Of a stretch of DNA of 64,000 nucleotides, positions 25,110-33,412 are shown piece by piece. Each line of letters opens with the position of its first letter. Positions within the stretch are counted from its first letter, which is position 1. Origin of the DNA: Kytococcus schroeteri. Lineage in GTDB: Bacteria > Actinomycetota > Actinomycetes > Actinomycetales > Dermatophilaceae. The notes beneath the pieces are model-generated. The model was not told the origin of the DNA and did no database searches. It worked only from the letters and a program-made list of their open reading frames with translations. The translations under genes and the position numbers were made by a program. The stretch is from NCBI RefSeq assembly GCF_042433515.1, contig NZ_JBHLVH010000019.1, forward strand, positions 98,884-162,883, in the 5' to 3' direction.

Positions 25110-25895
25110 TCAGGCCAGGTGCTCCCGGGCGAAGGCCAGCGACCGGCGCAAGCGGTCGGTGCCCTCCTCCCGGGACATCCCCCGCGTGGAGACCTCCACC
25201 ACCACCGAGCCCTCGAAGCCGAGCTCGCCGAGCATCCCCAGCACCTCGGCGCAGGGCTGCGTGCCCTCCCCGGGCGGGAGGTGCTCGTCCTTGAGCGAGC
25301 CGGACCCGTCGGCCAGGTGCACGTGGCGCAGCGAGCGCCCGGCCGCACGGGCCATCGCCACCGCGTCGGCGTGGGCGGTGGCCGTGTGCGAGAGGTCCAG
25401 CGTCACGTGCTCGTAGTCGTGGTGGGTCGGGTCCCAGCCGGGCAGGTACATCGGCACCCGGCCGCGCTCCCCGGCGTACGGGACGCGCCAGGGGTACATG
25501 TTCTCCACGGCGATGTGCACCTCCGTGCGCGCCTGGCGCTCGGCCACGCCCTCCACGAACCGGCGTCCGTGCAGGCGCTGCCAGGCGAACGGCGGGTGGG
25601 CCACCACCGTGGGGCAGCCCAGCTCCTCGGCGAGCGCCACCGAGCGGTCGATCTGGTCCCAGGTGGTGCCCCAGACGTGCTGCAGGAGGAAGAGCGTGGG
25701 GGCGTCCACCGCCAGGATCGGCAGACCGTGGCGCGCGGAGAGGCGCTGCAGCCCCCGGGCGTCACGGCTCAGGCTCTCGCCCCAGACCATCACCTCGACG
25801 CCGTCGTAGCCGAGACGCTCGGCCACCTCGAAGGTGTACGGCGTCTTGCACGGGTAGCAGCTGGAGGCGGAGAGCCCCACCGGCCAAGGGGTCAC
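25110..25895 (-). CDS. Sugar phosphate isomerase/epimerase-like TIM barrel protein
   Basis: 261 residues from the GTG at 25893-25895, overlapping the ppx stop (GTGA). AP-endonuclease-2/xylose-isomerase-like barrel: GYDGVEVMVWGESL near residue 28, AVENMYPWRVPY near residue 131, DLSHTATAHADA near residue 168, HVHLADGSGSLKDEHLPPGEG near residue 192 and VVEVSTRG near residue 231 carry the expected metal ligands (Glu, Asp, His, Glu). The substrate is not known. A homologue beside ppx and proC is common in actinobacteria. Confidence 0.82.
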   Translation of the reverse strand: MTPWPVGLSASSCYPCKTPYTFEVAERLGYDGVEVMVWGESLSRDARGLQRLSARHGLPILAVDAPTLFLLQHVWGTTWDQIDRSVALAEELGCPTVVAHPPFAWQRLHGRRFVEGVAERQARTEVHIAVENMYPWRVPYAGERGRVPMYLPGWDPTHHDYEHVTLDLSHTATAHADAVAMARAAGRSLRHVHLADGSGSLKDEHLPPGEGTQPCAEVLGMLGELGFEGSVVVEVSTRGMSREEGTDRLRRSLAFAREHLA

Positions 25896-26836
25896 GAGAT
25901 CTCCAGCAGCCCCTTGGTGTCGAGGTGGTCGAGGAACTGCAGCAGCACGCCCTCGCGCAGGGCCCACGGGCAGATCTCGAGCTCCTCGATGCCGAGCAGG
26001 TCCATGGCCCCCTCGGCCACCAGGGCACCGGCCAGGATCTGGCGGGCGCGCCCCTGGTTGACCCCCGGCAGGGAGGCGCGCTGCGAGACCGGCATGGCCG
26101 CCAGGCGGTCCACCCAGTCCTTGAGGGCGTCCCGTTGCAGGGTGCGGCGGACGAAGGGGCCATCCCCGCTGGGGGCCGCGCCCTGCAGGCGGGCCAGGCT
26201 CCGCATCGTCTTGCTCGTGCCCACCACCTTGTGCGGCTCGCGGATGAGCAGGTCCGGCACCACCTCGCCGATGGAGGCGCGCACGTACCGGCGCAGGCTG
26301 CGCACGTCGTCGGGGTCGGCCACCTCGCCCGGCAGGCGGCTGCTCAGGCGCCCCGCGCCCAGCGGCAGGCTCACCGCGGCGTCCGGCTCCTCGTCGCGGC
26401 CGGCGGCCAGCTCCAGGGAGCCCCCGCCGATGTCCACCATCATCAGGTGGCCGGAGGACCAGCCGCACCAACGGCGGGCGGCGAGGAAGGTCAGGCGCGC
26501 CTCCTGCTCCCCGGAGAGGACCTGCAGGTCCACGCCGCTCTCCTCGCGGACGCGGCGCAGCACGGCCTCGGTGTTGCCCGCGTCGCGGATGGCGGAGGTG
26601 GCGAAACCCAGCACCGTGGTCGCCCCCATGTCGGCGGCGTGGTCCAGGCACTGCACGGCGAAGGAGGCCAAGGTCTCGGTGCCCTCGGCGGAGATGTCGC
26701 CCTCGGCCGTCAGGTGCTCGGCCAGACGCAGCTCGTGCTTGAAGGACGAGGCGGGCATCGGGTGCGCCCCCGGTCGGGCGTCGAAGATGAGGAGGTGGAC
26801 GGTGTTGGAACCGACGTCGATGACACCCAGGCGCAT
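25892..26836 (-). CDS. ppx: Ppx/GppA exopolyphosphatase family protein
   Basis: 314 residues from ATG 26836. An ASKHA-fold phosphatase that shortens polyphosphate or hydrolyses pppGpp. The first phosphate loop is GVIDVGSNTVHLLIFD at the N-terminus and the second is MMVDIGGGSLELAAG near residue 132; SGEQEARLTF links them. It is the short, two-domain form common in actinobacteria. The start is only 13 bases from a -10-like TACCCT (6-base gap), suggesting a leaderless mRNA. Divergent from radA. Confidence 0.92.
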   Translation of the reverse strand: MRLGVIDVGSNTVHLLIFDARPGAHPMPASSFKHELRLAEHLTAEGDISAEGTETLASFAVQCLDHAADMGATTVLGFATSAIRDAGNTEAVLRRVREESGVDLQVLSGEQEARLTFLAARRWCGWSSGHLMMVDIGGGSLELAAGRDEEPDAAVSLPLGAGRLSSRLPGEVADPDDVRSLRRYVRASIGEVVPDLLIREPHKVVGTSKTMRSLARLQGAAPSGDGPFVRRTLQRDALKDWVDRLAAMPVSQRASLPGVNQGRARQILAGALVAEGAMDLLGIEELEICPWALREGVLLQFLDHLDTKGLLEIS

Positions 26837-26842
26837 GGGCGA

Positions 26843-26880
26843 AGGGTAGCCGGGAGGTTGTCGGTCCTCGCGACTACGGT
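26843..26880. promoter_or_regulatory. Divergent leaderless-type -10 boxes for ppx and radA
   Basis: TACCCT on the minus strand (26843-26848) is 6 bases from the ppx ATG, and TACGGT on the plus strand (26875-26880) is 6 bases from the radA GTG. Neither gene has a Shine-Dalgarno. Such TANNNT spacing is typical of actinobacterial leaderless transcripts. Confidence 0.5.
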
Positions 26881-26886
26881 GCACGC

Positions 26887-28260
26887 GTGGCAGCCAGGAC
26901 CAGCAGGACCAAGGACTCCTACCGGTGCACCGAGTGCGGGTGGACCACCGTCAAGTGGATCGGTCGCTGCAAGGAGTGCCAGGCCTGGGGGACGCTCCAG
27001 GAGGTGGGTGCCCGCCCGGTGGGACGGACCGCCCCGGCACGGTCCGTGGCCGAGCCCGCACGACGCATCGGTGACGTTGACCTCACCGCCTCGGAGCACC
27101 GGCCGACCGGGGTGGAGGAGTTCGACCGGGTGCTCGGCGGCGGCATGGTGCCGGGCGGGGTGGTGCTCGTGGCCGGGGACCCCGGCATCGGCAAGTCCAC
27201 GATGCTGCTGGACGTAGCCGCCCGCGTGGCCGACGCCGGCGGACCGGTGCTCTACGTGAGCGGGGAGGAGTCCGCGGCCCAGGTGCGCATGCGTGCCGAG
27301 CGCATCGGGGCGGTGGCCGACGAGCTCTACCTCGCCTCCGAGACCGACCTGGCCTCCGTGCTGGCCCACGTGGAGGAGGTGTCCCCCGCGCTGCTGGTGG
27401 TGGACTCGGTGCAGACGGTCGCCTCGCAGGAGGTGGAGGGCGCCGCCGGCAACGTCTCGCAGGTCCGTGAGGTGGCGGCCTCGGTGATCCGGGAGGCCAA
27501 GCAGCGCGGCATCGCGACCGTGCTGGTGGGGCACGTCACCAAGGAGGGCGCCATCGCGGGCCCGCGCGTGCTGGAGCACCTCGTGGACGTGGTGGTGACC
27601 TTCGAGGGCGAGCGGCACTCGCGGCTGCGGCTCATCCGGGCAGTGAAGAACCGCTTTGGTCCCACCGACGAGGTGGGCTGCTTCGACCTCGACGAGTCCG
27701 GCATCACCGGGCTGCCCGACCCGAGCGGGCTGTTCGTGAGCCGGCACACCACCCCCGTGCCCGGCACCTGCCTGACGGTGACCCTCGAGGGCCGCCGGCC
27801 GCTCGTGGCCGAGGTGCAGGCCCTGGCCGTGCCCACCCAGGCGCCCAGCCCGCGGCGGACCACCAGCGGGGTGGACTCCAGCCGGGTGGCCATGACGGTG
27901 GCCGTGCTCAACCGGCACGGCGGGGTGGGGCTGGCCACGACCGACGTCTACGTCTCCACCGTGGGCGGGGTGCGCCTGGCCGAGCCGAGCACCGACCTCG
28001 CCGTGGCCATGGCCCTGGCCAGCTCGCTGGCGGACCGGCCGCTGCCCGACGGCCTCGTGGCCGTGGGGGAGGTGGGCCTGGCCGGCGACCTGCGCAACGC
28101 ACCCGGCACCGCCCGGCGCCTCGTGGAGGCGCACCGCATCGGCTTCGACAAGGCGGTCATCCCCCGCGGGGCCCTCGGCGACCAGCGCGCCCCGGCCGGC
28201 ATGAAGGTCTTCCAGGCCGACACCCTCGAGCACGCGATCGGCGCCGTGCTGCCCGGGTGA
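26887..28260 (+). CDS. radA: DNA repair protein RadA
   Basis: 457 residues from GTG 26887. It is a branched-DNA motor that helps process recombination intermediates. In order: a CxxC...CxxC zinc finger (RCTECGWTT ... CKECQAWG, residues 14-33), a RecA-like ATPase with Walker A GDPGIGKST near residue 97, the RadA-specific KNRFGPTDEVG near residue 255, and a C-terminal Lon-protease-like domain with VAVGEVGLAGDLR. The frame and length match the family. The start sits just after a TACGGT box. Confidence 0.96.
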   Translation: MAARTSRTKDSYRCTECGWTTVKWIGRCKECQAWGTLQEVGARPVGRTAPARSVAEPARRIGDVDLTASEHRPTGVEEFDRVLGGGMVPGGVVLVAGDPGIGKSTMLLDVAARVADAGGPVLYVSGEESAAQVRMRAERIGAVADELYLASETDLASVLAHVEEVSPALLVVDSVQTVASQEVEGAAGNVSQVREVAASVIREAKQRGIATVLVGHVTKEGAIAGPRVLEHLVDVVVTFEGERHSRLRLIRAVKNRFGPTDEVGCFDLDESGITGLPDPSGLFVSRHTTPVPGTCLTVTLEGRRPLVAEVQALAVPTQAPSPRRTTSGVDSSRVAMTVAVLNRHGGVGLATTDVYVSTVGGVRLAEPSTDLAVAMALASSLADRPLPDGLVAVGEVGLAGDLRNAPGTARRLVEAHRIGFDKAVIPRGALGDQRAPAGMKVFQADTLEHAIGAVLPG

Positions 28261-28294
28261 GCGGCACGGCGCCGAGGCGCTGGCGGAGAGGGGC

Positions 28295-28744
28295 TCAGCG
28301 GAGCTCGTCGGCGAGGCCCTGCGGGTCGCCCAGCACCTCCACGTGCTCGCGGCGCACGGTCTCGGTGACCTCGTGCGGCACGGTGACCACGCGCTTGACC
28401 ACGCGGGCCTCCTCGTAGGGGACGGTCTCGAGGGTGACCACGGGGCGCTGCTCGTGCAACGTGACCACCTGCACCTCCTCTGTGCGCGGGTCGGCGTGCA
28501 CGTCGCGCCCGGCGAGTGCCGCCCCCTCGACGACCCGGCCACTGGCCCCGGCGGGCTCCGCGGCCGGCGTGAGGCCCTCCTCGGCCTCAAGCACCTCGCG
28601 CTGCACCTGCACCTCGAGCGTGACGGTCTCGGTGACCACCCGCTTGCGGATGCGCGCAGTACCGCGCTCCGCCTGCTGCACCGCGGCGCGCAGCCGCTCC
28701 TCGTGACGCACCACCGAGGTGCGCTCGGTGTCTCGGCTGTCCAT
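28295..28744 (-). CDS. DUF2382 (YsnF/AvaK-type) stress-associated domain protein
   Basis: 149 residues from ATG 28744 with GAGGAG eight bases upstream. The chain is made of alternating charged beta-strand segments, SVVRHEERLRAAVQ, RKRVVTETVTLEVQVQREV, RPVVTLETVPYEEARVVKR and VTVPHEVTETVRREHVEV, the pattern of DUF2382, a domain often found in stress-induced proteins and linked to PRC-barrels. No PRC-barrel part is present here. Lies between radA and disA on the opposite strand. Molecular function unknown. Confidence 0.8.
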   Translation of the reverse strand: MDSRDTERTSVVRHEERLRAAVQQAERGTARIRKRVVTETVTLEVQVQREVLEAEEGLTPAAEPAGASGRVVEGAALAGRDVHADPRTEEVQVVTLHEQRPVVTLETVPYEEARVVKRVVTVPHEVTETVRREHVEVLGDPQGLADELR

Positions 28745-28850
28745 CGGTTGTCTCCTCGCTGCGGACGGTGGGTCTGCCCCCATCGTGTCGCACGGCCGGG
28801 CACGGGACCACCCGGTGGTCCGGACGGTGCCCGCACGGCCCGTGGCCACC

Positions 28851-28856
28851 TAGACT
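28851..28856 (+). promoter_or_regulatory. -10 box (TAGACT) of disA, leaderless type
   Basis: TAGACT ends 7 bases before the disA GTG and no Shine-Dalgarno is present, as expected if transcription starts at the start codon. Confidence 0.45.
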
Positions 28857-28863
28857 CAGCGCC

Positions 28864-29949
28864 GTGCAGGCTGGTGACCACGAGGCAGTGAACGCGGTGT
28901 TGGCGACCCTCGCGCCGGGGACCGAGCTGCGTGACGGGCTGGAGCGCATCGTCCGCGGCCGGACCGGTGCGCTCATCGTGCTGGGCAACGACCGCACCAT
29001 CGACGAGATCTCGACCGGCGGCTTCGAGCTGAACGTGGACTTCTCCGCCACCCGCATGCGCGAGCTGGCCAAGATGGACGGCGCCGTGGTGCTCAGCTCG
29101 GACCTCTCGCGCATCGTGCGCGCCGCCACCCAGCTGACGCCCGACCCCAGTGTGGAGACCCGCGAGTCGGGTACCCGCCACCGCACCGCCGAGCGGGTGG
29201 CCCGCCAGACCGGTGTGCCCGTGGTGACCGTCTCGGCCTCGATGGCGGTGATCGCCCTGTGGATGGGCGACCAGCGCATCGTGCTGGAGGAGGTGAGCGT
29301 CATCCAGTCGCGCGCCAACCAGGCGCTGCAGACCCTGGAGCGCTACAAGGCGCGCCTGGACGAGGTGGCCGCCACGCTCTCGGCGCTGGAGATCGAGGAC
29401 CTCGTGACCGTGCGCGACGTGGCCGCCGTGGCCCAGCGCCTGGAGATGGTGCACCGCATCCGCGAGGAGATCAGCCACTACGTGCTCACCCTGGGCAACG
29501 ACGGCCGCCTGGTGGACCTGCAGCTCTCCGAGCTGACCGCGGGCCTGGGCAACGACCGCGAGCTGCTGGTGCGCGACTACGCCCCGGCGCACAGCCCCGC
29601 CGGCGGTCCCGAGGAGGTGGAGGCCGTGCTGGAGCGCGTGTCCGACCTGTCCACCACCGACCTGCTCGACCTGGGCGCCGTGGCCGCCGCGATGGGGCAC
29701 CCCGCCGCCGCCGACACCCTGGACCGTGGCGTCTCCCCGTGGGGTTACCGTCTGCTCTCGCAGGTGCCGCGCCTGCCCCCGGCCATCGTGGACCGCGTGG
29801 TGCTGCACTTCGACGGCCTGCAGCAGCTCATGGCCGCGAGCTTCGACGACCTGCACGAGATCGAGGGCATCGGCGAGGTCCGGGCCCGGGCGATCCGGGA
29901 GGGGCTCAGCCGCATGGCCGAGACCAGCATCCTGGACCGCTACGTCTGA
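28864..29949 (+). CDS. disA: DNA integrity scanning protein DisA, diadenylate cyclase
   Basis: 361 residues from GTG 28864. It makes c-di-AMP from two ATP and scans DNA for branched structures. The N-terminal DAC domain has the two catalytic motifs DGAVVLS near residue 77 and SGTRHRTAERVA near residue 102; a helical linker follows, and the C-terminal RuvA-like helix-hairpin-helix (IEGIGEVRARAIREGLSRM) binds DNA. The radA-disA neighbourhood is conserved, and RadA is known to restrain DisA in other bacteria. mutY starts on the base after its stop. Confidence 0.96.
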   Translation: MQAGDHEAVNAVLATLAPGTELRDGLERIVRGRTGALIVLGNDRTIDEISTGGFELNVDFSATRMRELAKMDGAVVLSSDLSRIVRAATQLTPDPSVETRESGTRHRTAERVARQTGVPVVTVSASMAVIALWMGDQRIVLEEVSVIQSRANQALQTLERYKARLDEVAATLSALEIEDLVTVRDVAAVAQRLEMVHRIREEISHYVLTLGNDGRLVDLQLSELTAGLGNDRELLVRDYAPAHSPAGGPEEVEAVLERVSDLSTTDLLDLGAVAAAMGHPAAADTLDRGVSPWGYRLLSQVPRLPPAIVDRVVLHFDGLQQLMAASFDDLHEIEGIGEVRARAIREGLSRMAETSILDRYV

Positions 29950-30852
29950 GTGGGCGCGCCGTCGCCGGTGGGTGGGGCCACCAACCGCCTGTTCGACCCC
30001 CTGAGTGCCTGGTACGCGCGGACCGCGCGGGACCTGCCGTGGCGCGATGCCGGGTGCTCGCCGTGGGGCGTACTGGTCTCCGAGGTGATGCTGCAGCAGA
30101 CCCCCGTGGCACGGGTGCTGCCGGTGTGGCGGCGGTGGATGGAGCAGTGGCCCACCCCGGCCGACCTGGCCGCCGCCGGACCGGGTGAGGCGGTGCGGGC
30201 CTGGGACCGCCTGGGCTACCCGCGCCGGGCGCTGCGACTGGTGGACGCCGCCGTGGCGATCCGCGACCTGCACGGCGGCCGGGTGCCCGCCGAGGAGGAG
30301 GTGCTGCGGAGCCTGCCCGGCATCGGGGAGTACACGGCCGCCGCGGTGGCGTCGTTCGCGTTCGGTCGGCGGGCGGTGGTGGTGGACACCAACGTGCGGC
30401 GCGTGCAGGCGCGTGTGGTGACCGGGGTGGCCCTGCCCGCCCCCTCGTACACGGCGGCCGAGCGGCGGCTGGCCACCGGCCTGCTGCCCGAGGACGCCGC
30501 GGACTCGGTGCAGTGGAACATCGGCCTCATGGAGCTCGGCGCGCTGGTGTGCACGGCCCGGGCACCTCGGTGCAGGGAGTGCCCGCTGCAGGCCGAGTGC
30601 GCGTGGGTGGCGGCCGGATCGCCCGCGCACGACGGCCCGCCGCGACGGGGCCAGAAGTGGGCCGGCACCGACCGGCAGGCGCGCGGCCGCATCGTGCAGG
30701 CGCTGCGGGAGGCCGACGGACCCCTGCCCCGCGCCGAGGTGCTGGCCGCCTCCGGCGCCCCCGAGGCCCAGGCCGAACGCTGCCTGGCCGGGTTGCTCGA
30801 GGACGGGCTGGCCGAGGGCGACGACGCCACCGGCTACGCGCTGCCGACCTGA
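29950..30852 (+). CDS. mutY: A/G-specific adenine glycosylase
   Basis: 300 residues, GTG start directly after the disA stop. It removes adenine paired with 8-oxoguanine. Helix-hairpin-helix LPGIGEYTAAAVASFAFG near residue 116 is followed by the catalytic Asp in VVVDTNVRRVQARV; the 4Fe-4S ligands are spaced C-x6-C-x2-C-x5-C in VCTARAPRCRECPLQAEC near residue 200. The C-terminal NUDIX-like 8-oxoG domain of longer MutY proteins is missing, with only a short winged-helix-like tail, as in other actinobacterial forms. Confidence 0.93.
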   Translation: MGAPSPVGGATNRLFDPLSAWYARTARDLPWRDAGCSPWGVLVSEVMLQQTPVARVLPVWRRWMEQWPTPADLAAAGPGEAVRAWDRLGYPRRALRLVDAAVAIRDLHGGRVPAEEEVLRSLPGIGEYTAAAVASFAFGRRAVVVDTNVRRVQARVVTGVALPAPSYTAAERRLATGLLPEDAADSVQWNIGLMELGALVCTARAPRCRECPLQAECAWVAAGSPAHDGPPRRGQKWAGTDRQARGRIVQALREADGPLPRAEVLAASGAPEAQAERCLAGLLEDGLAEGDDATGYALPT

Positions 30853-30883
30853 GCGGGGCGCCACGCCGGTAGATTCCGCCCTC

Positions 30884-31318
30884 GTGCGAGCGCGGACGTG
30901 GTGGGCGATGGTGGCGGCGGGCTTCTACCGGCAGTCGGCCTACCGCCTGGCGATGCTGGCCGGCCTGGTGGCCAACGTGGCCTTCGGCCTCATCCGCTCC
31001 GCCCAGCTCTCGGCCGCCTCGGACTCCGTGGGCGGCACGCGGGCTGGCTACGAGCAGGACCAGCTCATGGGCTTCGTGTGGCTCTCCCAGGGACTGCTCG
31101 GTGCGGTGAACCTGTTCGGCGCCACGGAGATCGCCGGCACGCAGGTGGTGGGCGTGGAGGCCGACGGGGCGCGGCAGAAGCTGGCCTTCGACGCCGCGAC
31201 CACCACCGCGGCATCGGTGCTGGCCGAGGTGGGCGCCCGCGCGGAGGTGCGCGACCTCGCCATCGAGGAGCCGGACGCCGACGACGTGGTGCGGCGGCTC
31301 TACGAACGGCAGCGCTAG
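30884..31318 (+). pseudogene. Fused remnant of an ABC transporter: permease N-end joined to ATPase C-end
   Basis: A 144-codon open frame from GTG 30884. Residues 1 to about 80 (FYRQSAYRLAMLAGLVANVA, GFVWLSQGLLGAVNLFG) read like the first two helices of an ABC-2-type permease. From about 85 on (KLAFDAATTTAASVLAEVGA, DLAIEEPDADDVVRRLY) it reads like the C-terminal tail of the matching ATPase. The simplest history is an internal deletion in a permease-permease-ATPase operon that joined the ends in frame. No nucleotide-binding motifs remain, so transport is not expected. A TAGATT box eight bases before the start may still drive expression. Confidence 0.7.
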
Positions 31319-31453
31319 GCGGGGCGCTGACCGGCCCTCGTGTCGGCGCGCCGCCGGCCGTCTTCACGCCATCGCCACGGCGGGTTCACCCTGGGGCCAC
31401 CCGCACGACGCACCATGCCGCGGTCCCGCTCCCGATCCCTCAGGAGGACGCCC

Positions 31454-32824
31454 GTGCGTCGCACCACCCTCGCCCTCACCCTCGCCCTGACCACCCCGTT
31501 GGCCCCGCTCTCCGCCGCCGCCGGTCCGGCCGCCGCGCCCGGCCACGGCGGCCCCGGTGGCCCCATCCACGGCACCTACCGCGTGACCTCCGGCGCCGAT
31601 GCCGGCCGGGGCACCCTGCGCGCCGGCCTCGAGGCCGGGTACTCGCGCTTCGAGGTGGCCCGCACCGTGCGCACCATCGCCGTGGAGTCCACCTTGGAGT
31701 ACGCCGGCACGCGCGAGCTGACCATCGACGGCCACGGAGCCACGCTGGCCGGCGACCACCTGCGCACCGACCTGCTGCACGTGACCTCCGGCGCGGACGT
31801 CACCCTGCGGGACCTCACGCTCACCGACGGCGGCGGCTGGACCATGGACCACGTGGCCACCGACGGCGAGGACGAGGGCTCGGCCTCCGCCCTGCACGTC
31901 GAGGTGCCCGCCGGTGCCACCGGCACCGTGGACCTCACCCTGCGCGACGTCACCGTGGACGGCGTGGCCGGCCACGGCGTGTGGGTGGACGACAACGCCG
32001 GCTCCGCGGCCTCCGTGCGCGCCAGCGTCCGCGACACCACCGTGCGTGACTCCGGCACCGGCGCCTTCGACCGCGACGGCGTGCGCGTCGACGAGACCGG
32101 CGAGGGCGACCTGGTCTGGGCCGGCCGGGACAACCTGTTCACCGGCATCGGCGCCGACGGGGTGGAGCTCGACGAACGCGGCGCCGGCGACGCGGTGGCC
32201 ACCAGCCGCGGCACGGCGTTCACCGACAACGGCACCTACTGCCTGCCGCTGGCCGACCGCACCGACGAGGAGGAGCTCGCGTGCGTGGAGGACGGCGAGC
32301 TCGACCTCGACGACGGCATCGACGTGGACGAGGCCGACGCCGGCTCGATCGTGGCCCGCGTCTCGCGTGCGACCGTCACCGGCAACGCCGACGAGGGCCT
32401 GGACTGGGACGAGTCGGGCACCGGCTCCGTGGTCACCGACATCACCCGCTCGGAGCTCTCCGGCAACCGTGACGAGGGCTTCAAGACCACCGAGGAGGAC
32501 GCCGGCGACGTGCTGGTCACCGCTTCGCGCACCCGCGTGCACGGCAACCTGGCCAATGACGGCATCCAGCTGGAGGAGGACGCCGCCGGTGACGTGCACG
32601 TGGCCCTGCACCGCGTGGAGGTGACCGACCAGGCCGAGGGCGACGGCGTGAAGGTGGACGAGGTGGACGCCGGCGACCTCACGATGCTGGTGACCCGCTC
32701 GGTGTTCGGCGGCAACGACGGCCAGGACCTCGACGTGAAGCAGGCCGACGAGGGCGCGGGCTGGCTGGCCGTGGTGCGCTCCGGCGAGGTGGACGCCAAG
32801 GCCAAGGGCATCGAGCTGCGCTGA
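31454..32824 (+). CDS. Secreted Asp-rich right-handed beta-helix repeat protein
   Basis: 456 residues from GTG 31454 with AGGAGGA five bases upstream. A Sec signal (RRTTLALTLALTTPLAPLSA) precedes a Gly/Pro stretch and a long parallel beta-helix built from repeats of about 35-40 residues. Each repeat carries an acidic turn such as DGIDVDEADAGSIVARVSRA, DEGLDWDESGTGSVVT or DGIQLEEDAAGDVHV. The N-terminal part resembles pectate-lyase-like coils (TIDGHGATLAGDHL), but no catalytic triad can be assigned. The acidic turns could bind calcium. Extracellular polysaccharide binding is a guess. A strong hairpin ends the gene. Confidence 0.75.
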   Translation: MRRTTLALTLALTTPLAPLSAAAGPAAAPGHGGPGGPIHGTYRVTSGADAGRGTLRAGLEAGYSRFEVARTVRTIAVESTLEYAGTRELTIDGHGATLAGDHLRTDLLHVTSGADVTLRDLTLTDGGGWTMDHVATDGEDEGSASALHVEVPAGATGTVDLTLRDVTVDGVAGHGVWVDDNAGSAASVRASVRDTTVRDSGTGAFDRDGVRVDETGEGDLVWAGRDNLFTGIGADGVELDERGAGDAVATSRGTAFTDNGTYCLPLADRTDEEELACVEDGELDLDDGIDVDEADAGSIVARVSRATVTGNADEGLDWDESGTGSVVTDITRSELSGNRDEGFKTTEEDAGDVLVTASRTRVHGNLANDGIQLEEDAAGDVHVALHRVEVTDQAEGDGVKVDEVDAGDLTMLVTRSVFGGNDGQDLDVKQADEGAGWLAVVRSGEVDAKAKGIELR

Positions 32825-32840
32825 GCGGCGCCGCGCGTAC

Positions 32841-32880
32841 GGCGGAGGGCCGGCACCCGTGTGGGTGCCGGCCCTCCGCC
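32841..32880. terminator. Bidirectional terminator between convergent genes
   Basis: A perfect 18-bp stem (32841-32858 with 32863-32880) with loop GTGT lies between two convergent genes. Its outer stem GGCGGAGGGCC is repeated in the terminator at 38375-38424. Confidence 0.85.
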
Positions 32881-32908
32881 GTCGGGGCGCGTGGTCGCGC
32901 GGTCCGGG

Positions 32909-33412
32909 TCAGCCCCCGGGCGGCCCGATGAACAGCAGCGCCACGAAGAGCAGCACCACGCCTGCCAGGGCCACCAAGGCGGCCACCGCCGGGTTGCGCA
33001 GCGCCCAGGCCGCCAGGCGCTCCAGCGGCCCGGTACCGGGCTCACGGCGCAGGCGCCAGCGGTCGGCCAGCAGGCTCCTGCCCTCGGCCCAGCGCTCGAA
33101 CGGGACGGTGGCGAAGGGCACCACCGCGGAGGCCAGGCCCAGCAGCGTGCGGCCCGCACCCCATCGGCCGTCCACGGCCACGAGCACCGTGGTGAGGCAG
33201 AAGAGCAGGAACACGAAGCCGTGGACCCCACCTCCGATGCGCACCCCGAGCTCGGTGGTGTGCGTGACGTACTTGAGCACCATGCCCGTGAGCAGAAGCG
33301 CCCAGGTGATGGCCTCGGCCACCGCCACCCAGCCGTACACCCGCCGGGGCGGGAGCGCGTCGGCCACCCGGCCGTCGTGCTCCCGCCCCGGGGTGGTGGT
33401 GCGGGCGGTCAC
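32909..33412 (-). CDS. DUF3817 integral membrane protein
   Basis: 167 residues, GTG start overlapping the clpC stop (GTGA). The order is: first helix VYGWVAVAEAITWALLLTGM, second helix around HGFVFLLFCLTTVLVA, a third (RTLLGLASAVVPFATVPF), a charged loop, then a C-terminal helix. The Glu/Thr-rich first helix and the HGF motif fit DUF3817, a family of small membrane proteins with unknown function. Coupled translation with clpC suggests co-expression. Confidence 0.78.
   Translation of the reverse strand: MTARTTTPGREHDGRVADALPPRRVYGWVAVAEAITWALLLTGMVLKYVTHTTELGVRIGGGVHGFVFLLFCLTTVLVAVDGRWGAGRTLLGLASAVVPFATVPFERWAEGRSLLADRWRLRREPGTGPLERLAAWALRNPAVAALVALAGVVLLFVALLFIGPPGG

Noticed and set aside
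26710..30864. A 1384-codon open frame on the minus strand across radA, disA and mutY
   Set aside because: It is antisense to well-recognised genes, has low-complexity Gly/His/Arg-rich translation and arises from high GC at third positions.
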